A DNA stretch of 64,000 nt from JANQOH01 sp965243325 (GTDB lineage Bacteria; Pseudomonadota; Alphaproteobacteria; UBA7887), in contig CBDEUQ010000003.1 of assembly GCA_965243325.1 (NCBI GenBank), forward strand, positions 868,001 to 932,000, in the 5' to 3' direction. Numbering within the stretch: position 1 is the first letter of the stretch; each line of letters begins with the position of its first letter. The notes beneath the pieces were generated by a model. The model saw only the letters and a list, made by a program, of their open reading frames with translations, had not been told where the DNA came from and did no database searches. Shown one piece after another: positions 35,578 to 43,657 of the stretch. Position numbers and translations under genes: made by a program.

Positions 35578-35964
35578 ATGAGCGCCGAGTTGATCGCGAT
35601 CCTCGCCGTGGGCGCGGCCCTCGGCGGACTGCTGCTGACGGGCCTGCGCGGCGTGCGCACCGACATGGGGACGCTGAGCGGCGAACTGCGCACCGACATG
35701 GGCTCGCTGCGCACCGAACTGCGCGGAGACATGGACACGCTGCGCGGGGACATGGGCGCGCTACGCACAGAACTGCGTGGAGACATGGACGCGCTGCGCA
35801 CCGAATTGCGCGGCGACATCGGTTTGCTGCGCGGCGACATCGGCGAGCTGCGCAAGGACGTGCAGGGTCTCGACCAGCGCGTCTCGCGCCTCGAGGGCAA
35901 GTTCGACATCGTCGAGCGCTTCGTCTTCGGTCGCAACGAGACGCCCCCCGCGCCCGCCGAGTGA
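35578..35964 (+). CDS. Membrane-anchored coiled-coil repeat protein
   Basis: A 128-residue protein: an N-terminal membrane helix (LIAILAVGAALGGLLLTGL), then a run of near-identical heptad-based repeats (RTDMGTLSGEL, RTDMGSLRTEL, RGDMDTLRGDM, RTELRGDMDALRTEL, RGDIGLLRGDI) at residues ~27-90. It ends VQGLDQRVSRLEGKFDIVER. The repeats should form a long alpha-helical coiled coil, probably cytoplasmic or periplasmic stalk-like. DNA repeats are also highly similar, so length may vary between strains. No partner can be named. The ATG at 35578 follows GGAGAGCGGGG. Confidence 0.8.
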   Translation: MSAELIAILAVGAALGGLLLTGLRGVRTDMGTLSGELRTDMGSLRTELRGDMDTLRGDMGALRTELRGDMDALRTELRGDIGLLRGDIGELRKDVQGLDQRVSRLEGKFDIVERFVFGRNETPPAPAE

Positions 35965-36040
35965 CCGCATGTCGGGCGATCGCGCAGCCGACTGACTCGA
36001 TGCCGCCGGCCGGCGGCGAACCGGTACAGGAGAGCGAACG

Positions 36041-37096
36041 GTGCACTGCCAGCAGATCACCGCCTGGGGCCGGCCCCTGGAAGCGCGCGACTACCCGACG
36101 CCGACGCCGGAGGGCACGCAGGTGCTGCTTCGCGTCGAGGCGGCCGGCGTCTGCCACAGCGACGTGCACATCCGGGCCGGCTACTTCGACCTCGGGGACG
36201 GAGAGAAGCTCAGCCTGGAGGAACGCGGGGCGGCGCTGCCGCTGACCCTGGGCCACGAGACCGTCGGCGAGGTGGCGGCACTTGGCCCCGACGCCGAGGG
36301 CGTCGCGGTCGGCGACCGGCGCATCGTCTTCCCGTGGATCGGCTGCGACGCCTGCGACTGGTGCGACACGGGGCGCGAACACCTGTGCGGCGCGCCGCAA
36401 TTCATCGGCGCCCGCGTCGACGGCGGCTACGCCGACCATGTCCTGGTGCCCCACCCGCGCTACCTCGTCGACTACGGCGCCGTGCCGACCGATCTCGCGT
36501 GCACCTACGCGTGCTCGGGCATTACCGCCTACGGCGCGTTGACCAAGATCGGCGACATCGCCCCGGGCGACGCGATCGTCGTCATCGGCGCCGGCGGCGT
36601 CGGCCTCAATGCCGTGCATATCGCCCGGGCGCTTTACGACGGGCCGGTGATCGTCGCCGACATCGACGCGACGAAGCGCCAGGCCGCCGAGGGCGCGGGC
36701 GCCGACCGCGCCGTCGACAACGCGAATGCGGATGCGGTCGGCGAGGTCATCGAACTCACGCGCGGCGGCGCCGCCGCCACCCTGGATTTCGTCGGCGCCG
36801 CGGCGAGCTCGAAGTTCGGCATCGACGTCCTGCGCAAGGCGGGAACCCACGTCGTCGTCGGCCTGTACGGCGGCAGCAAGCTGCCGCTCGCCTTGCCGAC
36901 GGTGCCGCCGCGGCAGCTCACGCTGCGCGGCTCCTACGTCGGCACGCTGCCCGAGATGCACGCGCTGATGGACCTCGTGCGCGCCGGCAAGGTACCGCCG
37001 ATCCCGACGACGCCGCGGCCGCTCGCCGAAGCCAACGCCGCCGTCGACGACCTCGAAAACGGGCGCGTCGTCGGCCGCTACGTGCTGAAGCCATGA
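36041..37096 (+). CDS. Zinc-dependent alcohol dehydrogenase family protein
   Basis: A 351-residue medium-chain dehydrogenase. Catalytic zinc ligands are Cys in GVCHSDVHI (near residue 39) and His/Glu in GHETVGEV (near 72). Structural zinc Cys are in CDACDWCDTGREHLC (near 108-122), the nucleotide site is IVVIGAGGVGLNAVHIARAL, and DIDATKR with an Asp suggests NAD rather than NADP. The domain resembles proteobacterial NAD-dependent aldehyde/alcohol dehydrogenases of the 6-hydroxycyclohex-1-ene-CoA type, but the substrate is unknown. The GTG at 36041 has AGGAGA seven bases upstream. The next gene overlaps by four bases. Confidence 0.88.
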   Translation: MHCQQITAWGRPLEARDYPTPTPEGTQVLLRVEAAGVCHSDVHIRAGYFDLGDGEKLSLEERGAALPLTLGHETVGEVAALGPDAEGVAVGDRRIVFPWIGCDACDWCDTGREHLCGAPQFIGARVDGGYADHVLVPHPRYLVDYGAVPTDLACTYACSGITAYGALTKIGDIAPGDAIVVIGAGGVGLNAVHIARALYDGPVIVADIDATKRQAAEGAGADRAVDNANADAVGEVIELTRGGAAATLDFVGAAASSKFGIDVLRKAGTHVVVGLYGGSKLPLALPTVPPRQLTLRGSYVGTLPEMHALMDLVRAGKVPPIPTTPRPLAEANAAVDDLENGRVVGRYVLKP

Positions 37097-37929
37097 GACA
37101 CGGGCGGGCCGGCGGCGGCGCGGGCGCGAAGCGGGCGAGACGCGTCCTCGTCGCGGCCTGCCTGTCCGTTCTGCCCGCCGCGGCGCCGGCGGCGGACGAC
37201 GGTGCCGACACCGTCGGGGGCGACGACAACACCTACTATGTCGTCAGCGACGACGGCAGGGGTCACTTGCTGAATCTCGCGCCGGAGCACGTCGAGCCCG
37301 TCTTCGACGACCCGTCTCAGTGGGTAGGGATGACGTGCGTCGAAGGCGTGTGCGAGTCGTTGTTGCCTCCGCGGTCGGGAATGCTGCTGGAGATGTCATG
37401 CGGCGAAGGAACTATGCCCCTCCTGGTCATCGTGTCGTTCCCCAAACACCCCGACGACCCGGAGTTGGCGGATCTCGAATACAATCCCGTCGGCTTCTGG
37501 TTGGGATTGCTCGGGAATCTCTTGTCCGGAGACGTCGACGTTTCCTGGCGTGAAGCCCGCATCGTGCTGGGAGGCAGCACGGTCTCCGCGCCGGTTGCAC
37601 GCCAACGGATCGCCCTGACCAACAGGAACGACGATTACCACGCCTGGCTCCCGGCCGACGTAACGACGCGCGAGATCGAAGCGGCGGCGGGCGGGTTTCT
37701 GACCCTCGAGGTGACGGGTTCGCCGCGCATTCGACGCACCGCGCGCTACCGGATCACGGACGCATTCGCGGCAAGGGTGGGGACGCTGCGCCGGCGCTGC
37801 GGCACGTGCCCGCCCGACGTACTCGGATGCGAGCCGGTGTGGATCGCCGGCACATTGCAATTTCGGGGAGTCGTCGACGGGCTCGCGGCCCGGTGGTGGG
37901 CGGACGGCGCGCCGGCGGATCGCGAGTGA
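37093..37929 (+). CDS. Secreted hypothetical protein
   Basis: A 278-residue protein with a basic N-terminus and a signal peptide (RRVLVAACLSVLPAAAPAAD). The mature part has paired cysteines (GMTCVEGVCESLLPP; GTLRRRCGTCPPDVLGCEP) that could form disulfides in the periplasm. Base composition is slightly less G+C-rich than its neighbours in the middle third. It overlaps the alcohol dehydrogenase stop (ATGA), so it is probably co-transcribed, though no functional link is clear. I do not recognise the family. Confidence 0.7.
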   Translation: MRHGRAGGGAGAKRARRVLVAACLSVLPAAAPAADDGADTVGGDDNTYYVVSDDGRGHLLNLAPEHVEPVFDDPSQWVGMTCVEGVCESLLPPRSGMLLEMSCGEGTMPLLVIVSFPKHPDDPELADLEYNPVGFWLGLLGNLLSGDVDVSWREARIVLGGSTVSAPVARQRIALTNRNDDYHAWLPADVTTREIEAAAGGFLTLEVTGSPRIRRTARYRITDAFAARVGTLRRRCGTCPPDVLGCEPVWIAGTLQFRGVVDGLAARWWADGAPADRE

Positions 37930-38029
37930 GTTCGCCGAGACCGCGGACGAACGGGTCGCGGATCGCCGGACGCCTTGCCGGAAGCGGCGCTTTGCATCAG
38001 TATCGCCGCACTCTGGCCGGAGGTGCGAC

Positions 38030-38935
38030 ATGGATGAGTTTCGCGGCGTCTATACGGCGCTGATCACGCCGATGACGGCGGACCACGCCTTGAACGAGGA
38101 GGCGTTCCGCAAGGTCGTCGAGTTCAACATTCAGGCCGGCGTCGATGGCTTCTGGGTCGCCGGAGGCAGCGGGGAGAGCGTGCTGCTCGACGACGTCGAG
38201 AACAACCGGATCGCCGAAATCGTCGTAGACCAGAGCGCCGGTCGTGCGCGAACGATCATGCACGTCGGCGCGCCGACGACACGGCGCGCCGCGGCGATGG
38301 CCGAGCACGCGGCCGGCGCCGGCGTCGATGCGATCTGCTGCGTCCCGCCCTTCTTCTACGGCCAGACCGACGCCGCGATCGCCGAGCACTACCGCGCCGT
38401 CGCCGCCGCCACCGACCTTCCGTTCTTCGCCTACAACCTGCCGAGCGCGACCGGCGTCGAGATCACGCCGGCGCTGATGGAGACGATCCGCGACCGCGTG
38501 CCTCAGCTCGCCGGGCTCAAGCACTCGGCCCTCGACTTCGGGCATGTGCGGCGGTTCGTCGCCATGGGTCTCGCCTGTTTCATCGGCCGCTCCAACTGGA
38601 CGCTGGCGGCGCTGAGCATGGGCGCCGCGGGCGTGGTCGACGGCTGGCCGGGGGTTGCGCCCGAATATTGGGTCGAACTGCGCGACGCGTTCGCCGCCGG
38701 CGACATGGACCGCGCGCTCGCCGCCCAGGACAAAGGCAACGAGGTGGTCCGGTTTTTCGAAATCGGCCATTTCCATCCGATCCTCAAGGCCGCGGTCGGC
38801 TACCGCCTCGGGATCGACTGCGGCACGCCGCGCCCGCCCGGCGCGCCGCTGTCGGAGGCGCAGGACCGCGAGCTGCGCCGGCGCATGACGGCGCTCGGCC
38901 TGCTGCCCGCGGCAGCCCTCGCCGCCGCGTCCTGA
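38030..38935 (+). CDS. Dihydrodipicolinate synthase/N-acetylneuraminate lyase family protein
   Basis: A 301-residue class I aldolase-type TIM barrel: RGVYTALITPMTADHALNEE, the VAGGSGESVLLDDVE segment in place of the classic GTTGE loop, the catalytic Tyr in FFAYNLPSATGVEI (near residue 134) and the Schiff-base Lys in LAGLKHSALDF (near 163). The altered GGSGE loop and its position away from lysine genes suggest another 2-oxoacid aldolase or dehydratase rather than DapA itself. The ATG at 38030 follows GGAGGTGCG. The next gene starts six bases after its stop. Confidence 0.88.
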   Translation: MDEFRGVYTALITPMTADHALNEEAFRKVVEFNIQAGVDGFWVAGGSGESVLLDDVENNRIAEIVVDQSAGRARTIMHVGAPTTRRAAAMAEHAAGAGVDAICCVPPFFYGQTDAAIAEHYRAVAAATDLPFFAYNLPSATGVEITPALMETIRDRVPQLAGLKHSALDFGHVRRFVAMGLACFIGRSNWTLAALSMGAAGVVDGWPGVAPEYWVELRDAFAAGDMDRALAAQDKGNEVVRFFEIGHFHPILKAAVGYRLGIDCGTPRPPGAPLSEAQDRELRRRMTALGLLPAAALAAAS

Positions 38936-38941
38936 ACGGCG

Positions 38942-39961
38942 ATGGCGGCGAAGATCCCGGCGACCGTCGTCACCGGCTTCCTCGGCGCCGGCAAGACCAG
39001 CCTGATCCGCAACCTGCTCGCCGACTCCGGCGGCGCGCGCATTGCCGTGATCGTCAACGAATTCGGCGAGGTCGGCGTCGACGGCGGTCTGCTGGAGGAC
39101 TGTGGCGACCCGCAATGCGCGGGCGATGTCGTCGAGCTCGCCAACGGATGTATCTGCTGCACCGTGGCCGACGAGTTCCTGCCGGCGATGGAGACCCTGC
39201 TCGGGCGCGCCGACGCGCCGGATCACATCGTCGTCGAAACCTCGGGCCTGGCGCTGCCGAAGCCGCTGGTGCGCGCGTTCGGCTGGCCCGAGGTGCGCAC
39301 CCGGGTGACCGTCGACGGCGTGGTGACGGTGCTCGACTCGCGCGCCCTCGCCGACGGCCGGTTTGCCTCCGACGTCGCGGCGGTCGAGGCGCAGCGGGCC
39401 GCGGACGACACGCTCGACCACGACAGCCCTCTCGAGGAACTTTTCGAGGACCAGCTCGCCGCCGCCGACATGGTGCTGCTCAACAAGACCGACCTCGTGG
39501 ACGCCGACGAGCTCGCGGCGCTGGAGGTGACGGTCGGCGGGCGGCTGCGCCCCGGCGTCAAGCTCGTGCGCGGCACTCACGGCACGGTGCCGCGCGCCGT
39601 GCTCCTCGGTCTCGACGCGGCGGCGGAGGACGATCTGGCGCGGCGGCCGTCGCACCACGACGACGCCGGCGAGCACGACCACGACGACTTCGCCGCCTTT
39701 CATCTCGACCTGCCTGACCCGTTGGAGCCGGAGCCGCTGATCGCACGCCTGCGCGATCTCGCCAGGGCGCACGACATTCTGCGGGTCAAGGGCGTGGTCG
39801 CCGTCGAGGGGCGCGACATGCGCCTGGTGATCCACGGCGTCGGCGACCGCTTTCAGCACTATTTCGACCGCGACTGGCGCCCGGACGAGAAGCGCGAGAG
39901 CCGGCTGGTGTTCATCGGCACGCGCGGACTCGACCGCGACGCGGTCGCCGGCGGGCTGTGA
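38942..39961 (+). CDS. CobW/G3E-family GTPase (metal chaperone type)
   Basis: A 339-residue GTPase: Walker A GFLGAGKTS at residues 12-20, the metal-binding Cys-x-Cys-Cys in NGCICCTVADEF (near 71-74), VVETSGLALPKP, and the NKTDLVDADEL base-recognition motif. A His/Asp-rich linker HHDDAGEHDHDD (about 239-250) precedes the C-terminal CobW_C domain (VKGVVAVEGRDMRLVIHGVG). It would deliver zinc or another metal to a client protein. The neighbours give no clear client, although the zinc alcohol dehydrogenase lies two genes upstream. The stop overlaps the next small gene. Confidence 0.9.
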   Translation: MAAKIPATVVTGFLGAGKTSLIRNLLADSGGARIAVIVNEFGEVGVDGGLLEDCGDPQCAGDVVELANGCICCTVADEFLPAMETLLGRADAPDHIVVETSGLALPKPLVRAFGWPEVRTRVTVDGVVTVLDSRALADGRFASDVAAVEAQRAADDTLDHDSPLEELFEDQLAAADMVLLNKTDLVDADELAALEVTVGGRLRPGVKLVRGTHGTVPRAVLLGLDAAAEDDLARRPSHHDDAGEHDHDDFAAFHLDLPDPLEPEPLIARLRDLARAHDILRVKGVVAVEGRDMRLVIHGVGDRFQHYFDRDWRPDEKRESRLVFIGTRGLDRDAVAGGL

Positions 39962-40155
39962 ACCCGTTTCTCGCCGGCCTCGTCCGCCTCGGCGCGCGCA
40001 AGCTCGCGGCCAACCCCGCCGTGCGCGAGAAGTCGGCGCAGGCAGCCCGCGCCGCGGCCGCCGAAGCGCGCCGGATCGCCGGCGCCCCGGACCGCCCGCG
40101 CGCCGCCGGGCGCGCCGTGCGCCGCGCGCTGGACCGGCTGCGGGGAGACCGCTGA
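39958..40155 (+). CDS. Small basic helical protein
   Basis: A 65-residue frame starting at a GTG that overlaps the GTPase stop (GTGA): MNPFLAGLVRLGARKLAANP then a long Ala/Arg-rich helix. Start-stop coupling and a coherent opening argue that it is translated. The rest is low complexity, so this is uncertain. No family recognised. A tRNA gene on the other strand begins 27 bp later. Confidence 0.5.
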   Translation: MNPFLAGLVRLGARKLAANPAVREKSAQAARAAAAEARRIAGAPDRPRAAGRAVRRALDRLRGDR

Positions 40156-40181
40156 CGGCGCGAGCGGCGGAAAAGGGGGCA

Positions 40182-40256
40182 TGGTGGGCGCGGCTGGGAT
40201 TGAACCAGCGACCCCCACGATGTCAACGTGGTGCTCTCCCGCTGAGCTACGCGCCC
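40182..40256 (-). tRNA. tRNA-Val (GAC anticodon)
   Basis: A 75-base cloverleaf including encoded CCA: acceptor GGGCGCG/CGCGCCC, D-arm GCTC/GAGC, anticodon stem CCACG/CGTGG with loop TTGACAT, T-arm GCTGG/CCAGC. Anticodon GAC reads valine codons GUC and GUU. It lies antisense between the small basic gene and thrS. Confidence 0.96.
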
Positions 40257-40359
40257 GGGCCGCGCGCACTATAGCCTTGCGCCGCACCGTGGCAAGCCGC
40301 GCCGCGGCCACGGCCGGAGTTGACAGCCCCGGACGCGCCGCCCATTTTCCCGCCCCGTC

Positions 40360-42291
40360 ATGACCCGGCCCATCACCATCACCCTGCCCGACGGCGCGAC
40401 CCGGCGCTATGACCGTCCCGTCACCGGGGAACAGGTCGCGGCCGACATCGGTCCGGGCCTGGCGAAGGCGGCGCTTGTCGCGCGCGTCGACGGCGAGCTG
40501 CGCGACCTCGCGCGCGAGATCGACGCCGACGCCTGCGTGGCGATGGTGACCGCGCGCGACGAGGACGGGCTCGCGGTCATCCGCCACGACGCCGCGCACG
40601 TTCTCGCCGAAGCGGCGAAGGAGCTGTGGCCCGACCTCCAGGTCACGATCGGCCCCGTCATCGAAGACGGTTTCTACTACGACTTCGCCCGCGACGAGCC
40701 GTTCACGCCGGACGACCTCGTGCGCCTGGAAGAGCGGATGCGCGACATCGTCGCCCGCGACGAGCGGGTGACGCGCGAAGTGTGGCCGCGCGACGAGGCC
40801 GTCGCCTACTACGAAGGCATCGGCGAGTCCTACAAGGCGGAAATCGTTCGCGACCTGCCGGACGGCGAGCCGATCACCGTCTACCGCCAAGGCGCTTTCG
40901 CCGACCTTTGCCGCGGGCCTCACCTGAGCTCGACCGGCAGGCTGGGCAACGCGTTCAAGCTTCTCAAGGTCGCCGGCGCCTATTGGCGGGGCGACTCGCG
41001 GAACGCCATGCTGCAGCGCGTGTACGGCACCGCGTGGGCGAACGAGAAGGACCTCAAGGCCTACCTCCGGCGCCTCGAGGAAGCCGAGAAGCGCGACCAC
41101 CGCCGCCTCGGTCGGGAGATGGACCTGTTTCACTTCCAGGAGGAGGCAGCGGGCAGCGTCTTCTGGCATCCCAAGGGCTGGACGCTTTACCGCACGGCGC
41201 AGGACTACATGCGCGGCAAGCTCGACGCCGCGGGCTACGTCGAAGTGCGCACGCCGGAGCTCGTCGACCGCGGCCTGTGGGAAAAGTCGGGACACTGGGA
41301 GAAGTTCCGCGAGCAGATGTTCACCGCCGAGACCGAGAACCGCGTTCTCGCGCTCAAGCCGATGAATTGCCCGTGCCATGTCCAGATTTTCCGCCAGGGC
41401 CTCAAGAGCTACCGCGACCTGCCGTTGCGCATGGCCGAATTCGGCGCCTGCCACCGCAACGAGCCGTCGGGCGCCCTGCACGGGCTGATGCGCGTGCGCG
41501 CCTTCGTGCAGGACGATGCGCACATCTTCTGCACCGAAGACCAGATCGCCGCGGAGACCGCCCGTTTCTGCACCCTCCTGCTCGACATCTACCGCGATTT
41601 CGGCTTCGTCGACGTGAGCGTCAAGTTCGCCGACCGGCCCGAGCAGCGGGTCGGCGACGACGCGGTGTGGGATCGCGCCGAGGCCGCACTCAGCGAAGCC
41701 TGTGCCGCCGCCGGGCTGGCGACGGCGGTCAACCCCGGCGAGGGCGCGTTCTATGGCCCCAAGCTCGAGTTCGTCCTGCGCGACGCCATCGGCCGGGACT
41801 GGCAGTGCGGCACCTTGCAGGTCGACTTCGTGCTGCCGGACAGGCTCGACGCGAGCTACATTGACGAACACGGAGCCCGCCGCCGCCCGGTCATGCTGCA
41901 CCGCGCGATCCTCGGGTCGTTCGAGCGCTTCATCGGAATCCTGATCGAGAACTACGCCGGCCGGCTGCCCCTCTGGCTCGCGCCCGTGCAGGTCGCCGTG
42001 GCGACGATCACGAACGACGGCGATGCCCACGCGGATGCCGTCGCGGAGCGTTTCGCCGCGGCCGGGCTGCGCGTGGAACGCGACCTGCGCAACGAAAAGA
42101 TCGCCTACAAGGTGCGCGAGCACAGCCGCGCCAAGGTGCCCGTCATCGCTGCGGTCGGGAAGCGCGAAGCGACCGAGAACACGGTGTCGCTCCGCCGCCT
42201 GGGCGACCGCCGCCAAGAAGTGCTTGCGCTCGACGACGCGGTCTCTACACTCGTTGCGGAGGCGGCCGTTCCGGGTAGCCGGGCGGTATGA
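40360..42291 (+). CDS. thrS: Threonyl-tRNA synthetase
   Basis: A 643-residue synthetase that charges tRNA-Thr. An N-terminal TGS domain (ITITLPDGATRRYDRPVTGE) leads into the editing domain with HxxxH-type zinc site (VIRHDAAHVLAEAAKELWPD, later RGPHLSSTGRLGNAFKL). The class II catalytic core has the zinc-binding Cys in KPMNCPCHVQIFRQG, motif 2 FGACHRNEPSGALHGLMRVR and motif 3 VMLHRAILGSFERFIGILIE. The C-terminal anticodon-binding domain is normal. The ATG at 40360 has no visible ribosome site. A TTGACA hexamer at 40320-40325 suggests a promoter so close that the mRNA may be nearly leaderless. Confidence 0.96.
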   Translation: MTRPITITLPDGATRRYDRPVTGEQVAADIGPGLAKAALVARVDGELRDLAREIDADACVAMVTARDEDGLAVIRHDAAHVLAEAAKELWPDLQVTIGPVIEDGFYYDFARDEPFTPDDLVRLEERMRDIVARDERVTREVWPRDEAVAYYEGIGESYKAEIVRDLPDGEPITVYRQGAFADLCRGPHLSSTGRLGNAFKLLKVAGAYWRGDSRNAMLQRVYGTAWANEKDLKAYLRRLEEAEKRDHRRLGREMDLFHFQEEAAGSVFWHPKGWTLYRTAQDYMRGKLDAAGYVEVRTPELVDRGLWEKSGHWEKFREQMFTAETENRVLALKPMNCPCHVQIFRQGLKSYRDLPLRMAEFGACHRNEPSGALHGLMRVRAFVQDDAHIFCTEDQIAAETARFCTLLLDIYRDFGFVDVSVKFADRPEQRVGDDAVWDRAEAALSEACAAAGLATAVNPGEGAFYGPKLEFVLRDAIGRDWQCGTLQVDFVLPDRLDASYIDEHGARRRPVMLHRAILGSFERFIGILIENYAGRLPLWLAPVQVAVATITNDGDAHADAVAERFAAAGLRVERDLRNEKIAYKVREHSRAKVPVIAAVGKREATENTVSLRRLGDRRQEVLALDDAVSTLVAEAAVPGSRAV

Positions 42292-42436
42292 GAGCGGGGT
42301 TTTTTCCCGAGCTGTTGCAGGCCGAGCCCCCGAACGGCGCCGGACATGGCATCCGGGCGGGAGGCAGGCGCAGGCGCGTGCCGCGGCCTTGGCGCGCGGA
42401 CAAGGACGGGTTTGCAAGACGTAGAGGAGTTGCGGC

Positions 42437-42973
42437 ATAGCCAGATTCCATCCGCCGCTGCCGCCGCAGCGGGACGGCCCGAGGGCCAACGAACAGATCG
42501 ACGCCGACCCGGTTCGGCTGGTCGATCGTACCGGCAAGATGATCGGCGTCGTCGCCCTGCGCGAGGCGCGGCACTATGCGAGCGATGCGGGCCTCGACCT
42601 CGTTGAGGTCTCGCCCAACGCCCAACCGCCGGTTTGCAAGATCCTCGACTACGGGAAGTTCAAGTACGACGCGCAGAAGCGCGCCGCCGAGGCGCGGAAG
42701 AAGCAGAAGACGATCGAGGTCAAGGAAATCAAGATGCGCCCCGGCATCGACGACCACGACTACGGCGTGAAGATGCGTTCGATCGTCAAGTTCCTGGGCG
42801 AAGGCGACAAGGTGAAGGTCACCATGCGTTTCCGCGGCCGCGAGATGGCGCACCAGGGCCTCGGCGTCCAGGTTCTCGACCGGGTCAAGGTCGAGCTCGA
42901 CGAGATCGGCAAGGTCGAGCAGTTTCCGAAGATGGAAGGCCGTCAGATGACCATGGTGCTGGCGCCGCGTTGA
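42437..42973 (+). CDS. infC: Translation initiation factor IF-3 with AUA start codon
   Basis: A 178-residue factor that prevents 50S joining and checks initiator tRNA pairing. The N-domain (DGPRANEQIDADPVRLVDRT), linker (QPPVCKILDYGKFKYDAQKR) and C-domain (VKEIKMRPGIDDHDYGVKMR, GREMAHQGLGVQVLDRV) are all complete. In-frame ATG first appears at 42539, which would remove ~34 conserved residues. The proper start is ATA at 42437, seven bases after the strong ribosome site GAGGAG (42424-42429), and a stop codon lies 15 bases upstream. A rare start codon matches the known IF-3 self-regulation, in which excess IF-3 rejects non-AUG starts. It is followed by rpmI and rplT, the standard operon. Confidence 0.95.
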   Translation: MARFHPPLPPQRDGPRANEQIDADPVRLVDRTGKMIGVVALREARHYASDAGLDLVEVSPNAQPPVCKILDYGKFKYDAQKRAAEARKKQKTIEVKEIKMRPGIDDHDYGVKMRSIVKFLGEGDKVKVTMRFRGREMAHQGLGVQVLDRVKVELDEIGKVEQFPKMEGRQMTMVLAPR

Positions 42974-43070
42974 GCCGGCCGGCACCCTTGCGGCGGCGCC
43001 GGCCGGTCGTTATAACCCCGGCTTCCGGGGGCCGCCCGAGCGCCGCCGACACGGACGACGAGAAGCGGCG

Positions 43071-43271
43071 ATGCCGAAACTCAAGACCAAGAGCAGCGCG
43101 AAGAAGCGGTTTCGCCTGACCGCGTCGGGGAAGGTGCGGACCTTCCAGGCCGGCAAGCGCCACGGCATGATCAAGCGGACCCGCAAGTTCATTCGCAACG
43201 GGCGCGGCTCGACGATCATGGCCGACGCGGACGCACGAACGGTCAGGAAGCACTTCCTGCCCTACGGCTGA
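43071..43271 (+). CDS. rpmI: 50S ribosomal protein L35
   Basis: A 66-residue basic protein, MPKLKTKSSAKKRFRLTASG with the family end GRGSTIMADADARTVRKHFL. Length and order (infC-rpmI-rplT) are standard. The gap to infC is 97 bp, containing an imperfect G+C-rich hairpin (near 43015-43030), a possible site for L20-type autoregulation, although I cannot show it. Confidence 0.96.
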   Translation: MPKLKTKSSAKKRFRLTASGKVRTFQAGKRHGMIKRTRKFIRNGRGSTIMADADARTVRKHFLPYG

Positions 43272-43284
43272 GGATTACAGGGAC

Positions 43285-43644
43285 ATGGCGCGCATCAAGC
43301 GGGGCGTGACGAAGCACGCCCGCCACCGCAAGATCGTCAAGGCGGCCAAGGGCTATCAGGGCCGGCGCAAGAACACCGTTCGCGTTGCCCGGCAGGCGGT
43401 CGAGAAGGCCGGCCAGTACGCCTACCGCGACCGCCGCAACCGCAAGCGCGCGTTCCGTCGCCTGTGGATCCAGCGTATCAACGCCGGCGCGCGAGCCCAT
43501 GGCATGACCTACGGCGCCTTTGTCCACGGCCTCGCCAAGGCGGGGGTCGAACTCGACCGCAAGGTGATCGCCGACATCGCGGCGCGCGACCCGGACACGT
43601 TCGCCGAACTGGTCGCCGCCGCCCGCGGGGCGCTCGCGGCCTGA
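43285..43644 (+). CDS. rplT: 50S ribosomal protein L20
   Basis: A 119-residue basic helical protein: MARIKRGVTKHARHRKIVKA, then YQGRRKNTVRVARQAVEKAG and IQRINAGARAHGMTYGAFVH. It is an assembly protein of the large subunit and, in many bacteria, the translational repressor of its own operon. It starts 13 bases after rpmI and ends 13 bases before pheS. Confidence 0.97.
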   Translation: MARIKRGVTKHARHRKIVKAAKGYQGRRKNTVRVARQAVEKAGQYAYRDRRNRKRAFRRLWIQRINAGARAHGMTYGAFVHGLAKAGVELDRKVIADIAARDPDTFAELVAAARGALAA

Positions 43645-43657
43645 TCCGCAGGCGCCG

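Noticed and set aside
35660..35840. CRISPR-like repeated DNA
   Set aside because: The repeats are contiguous, in frame, lack spacers and encode a coiled coil. No cas genes are present.
42292..42436. Terminator or riboswitch between thrS and infC (T-run near 42299)
   Set aside because: The T-run lies in the loop of a short GGGG/CCCC pairing, not after a stem. No known riboswitch pattern is seen.
39859..42537. Long minus-strand open frame over thrS
   Set aside because: It is antisense to an unmistakable thrS and crosses a tRNA gene, with no recognisable domain.
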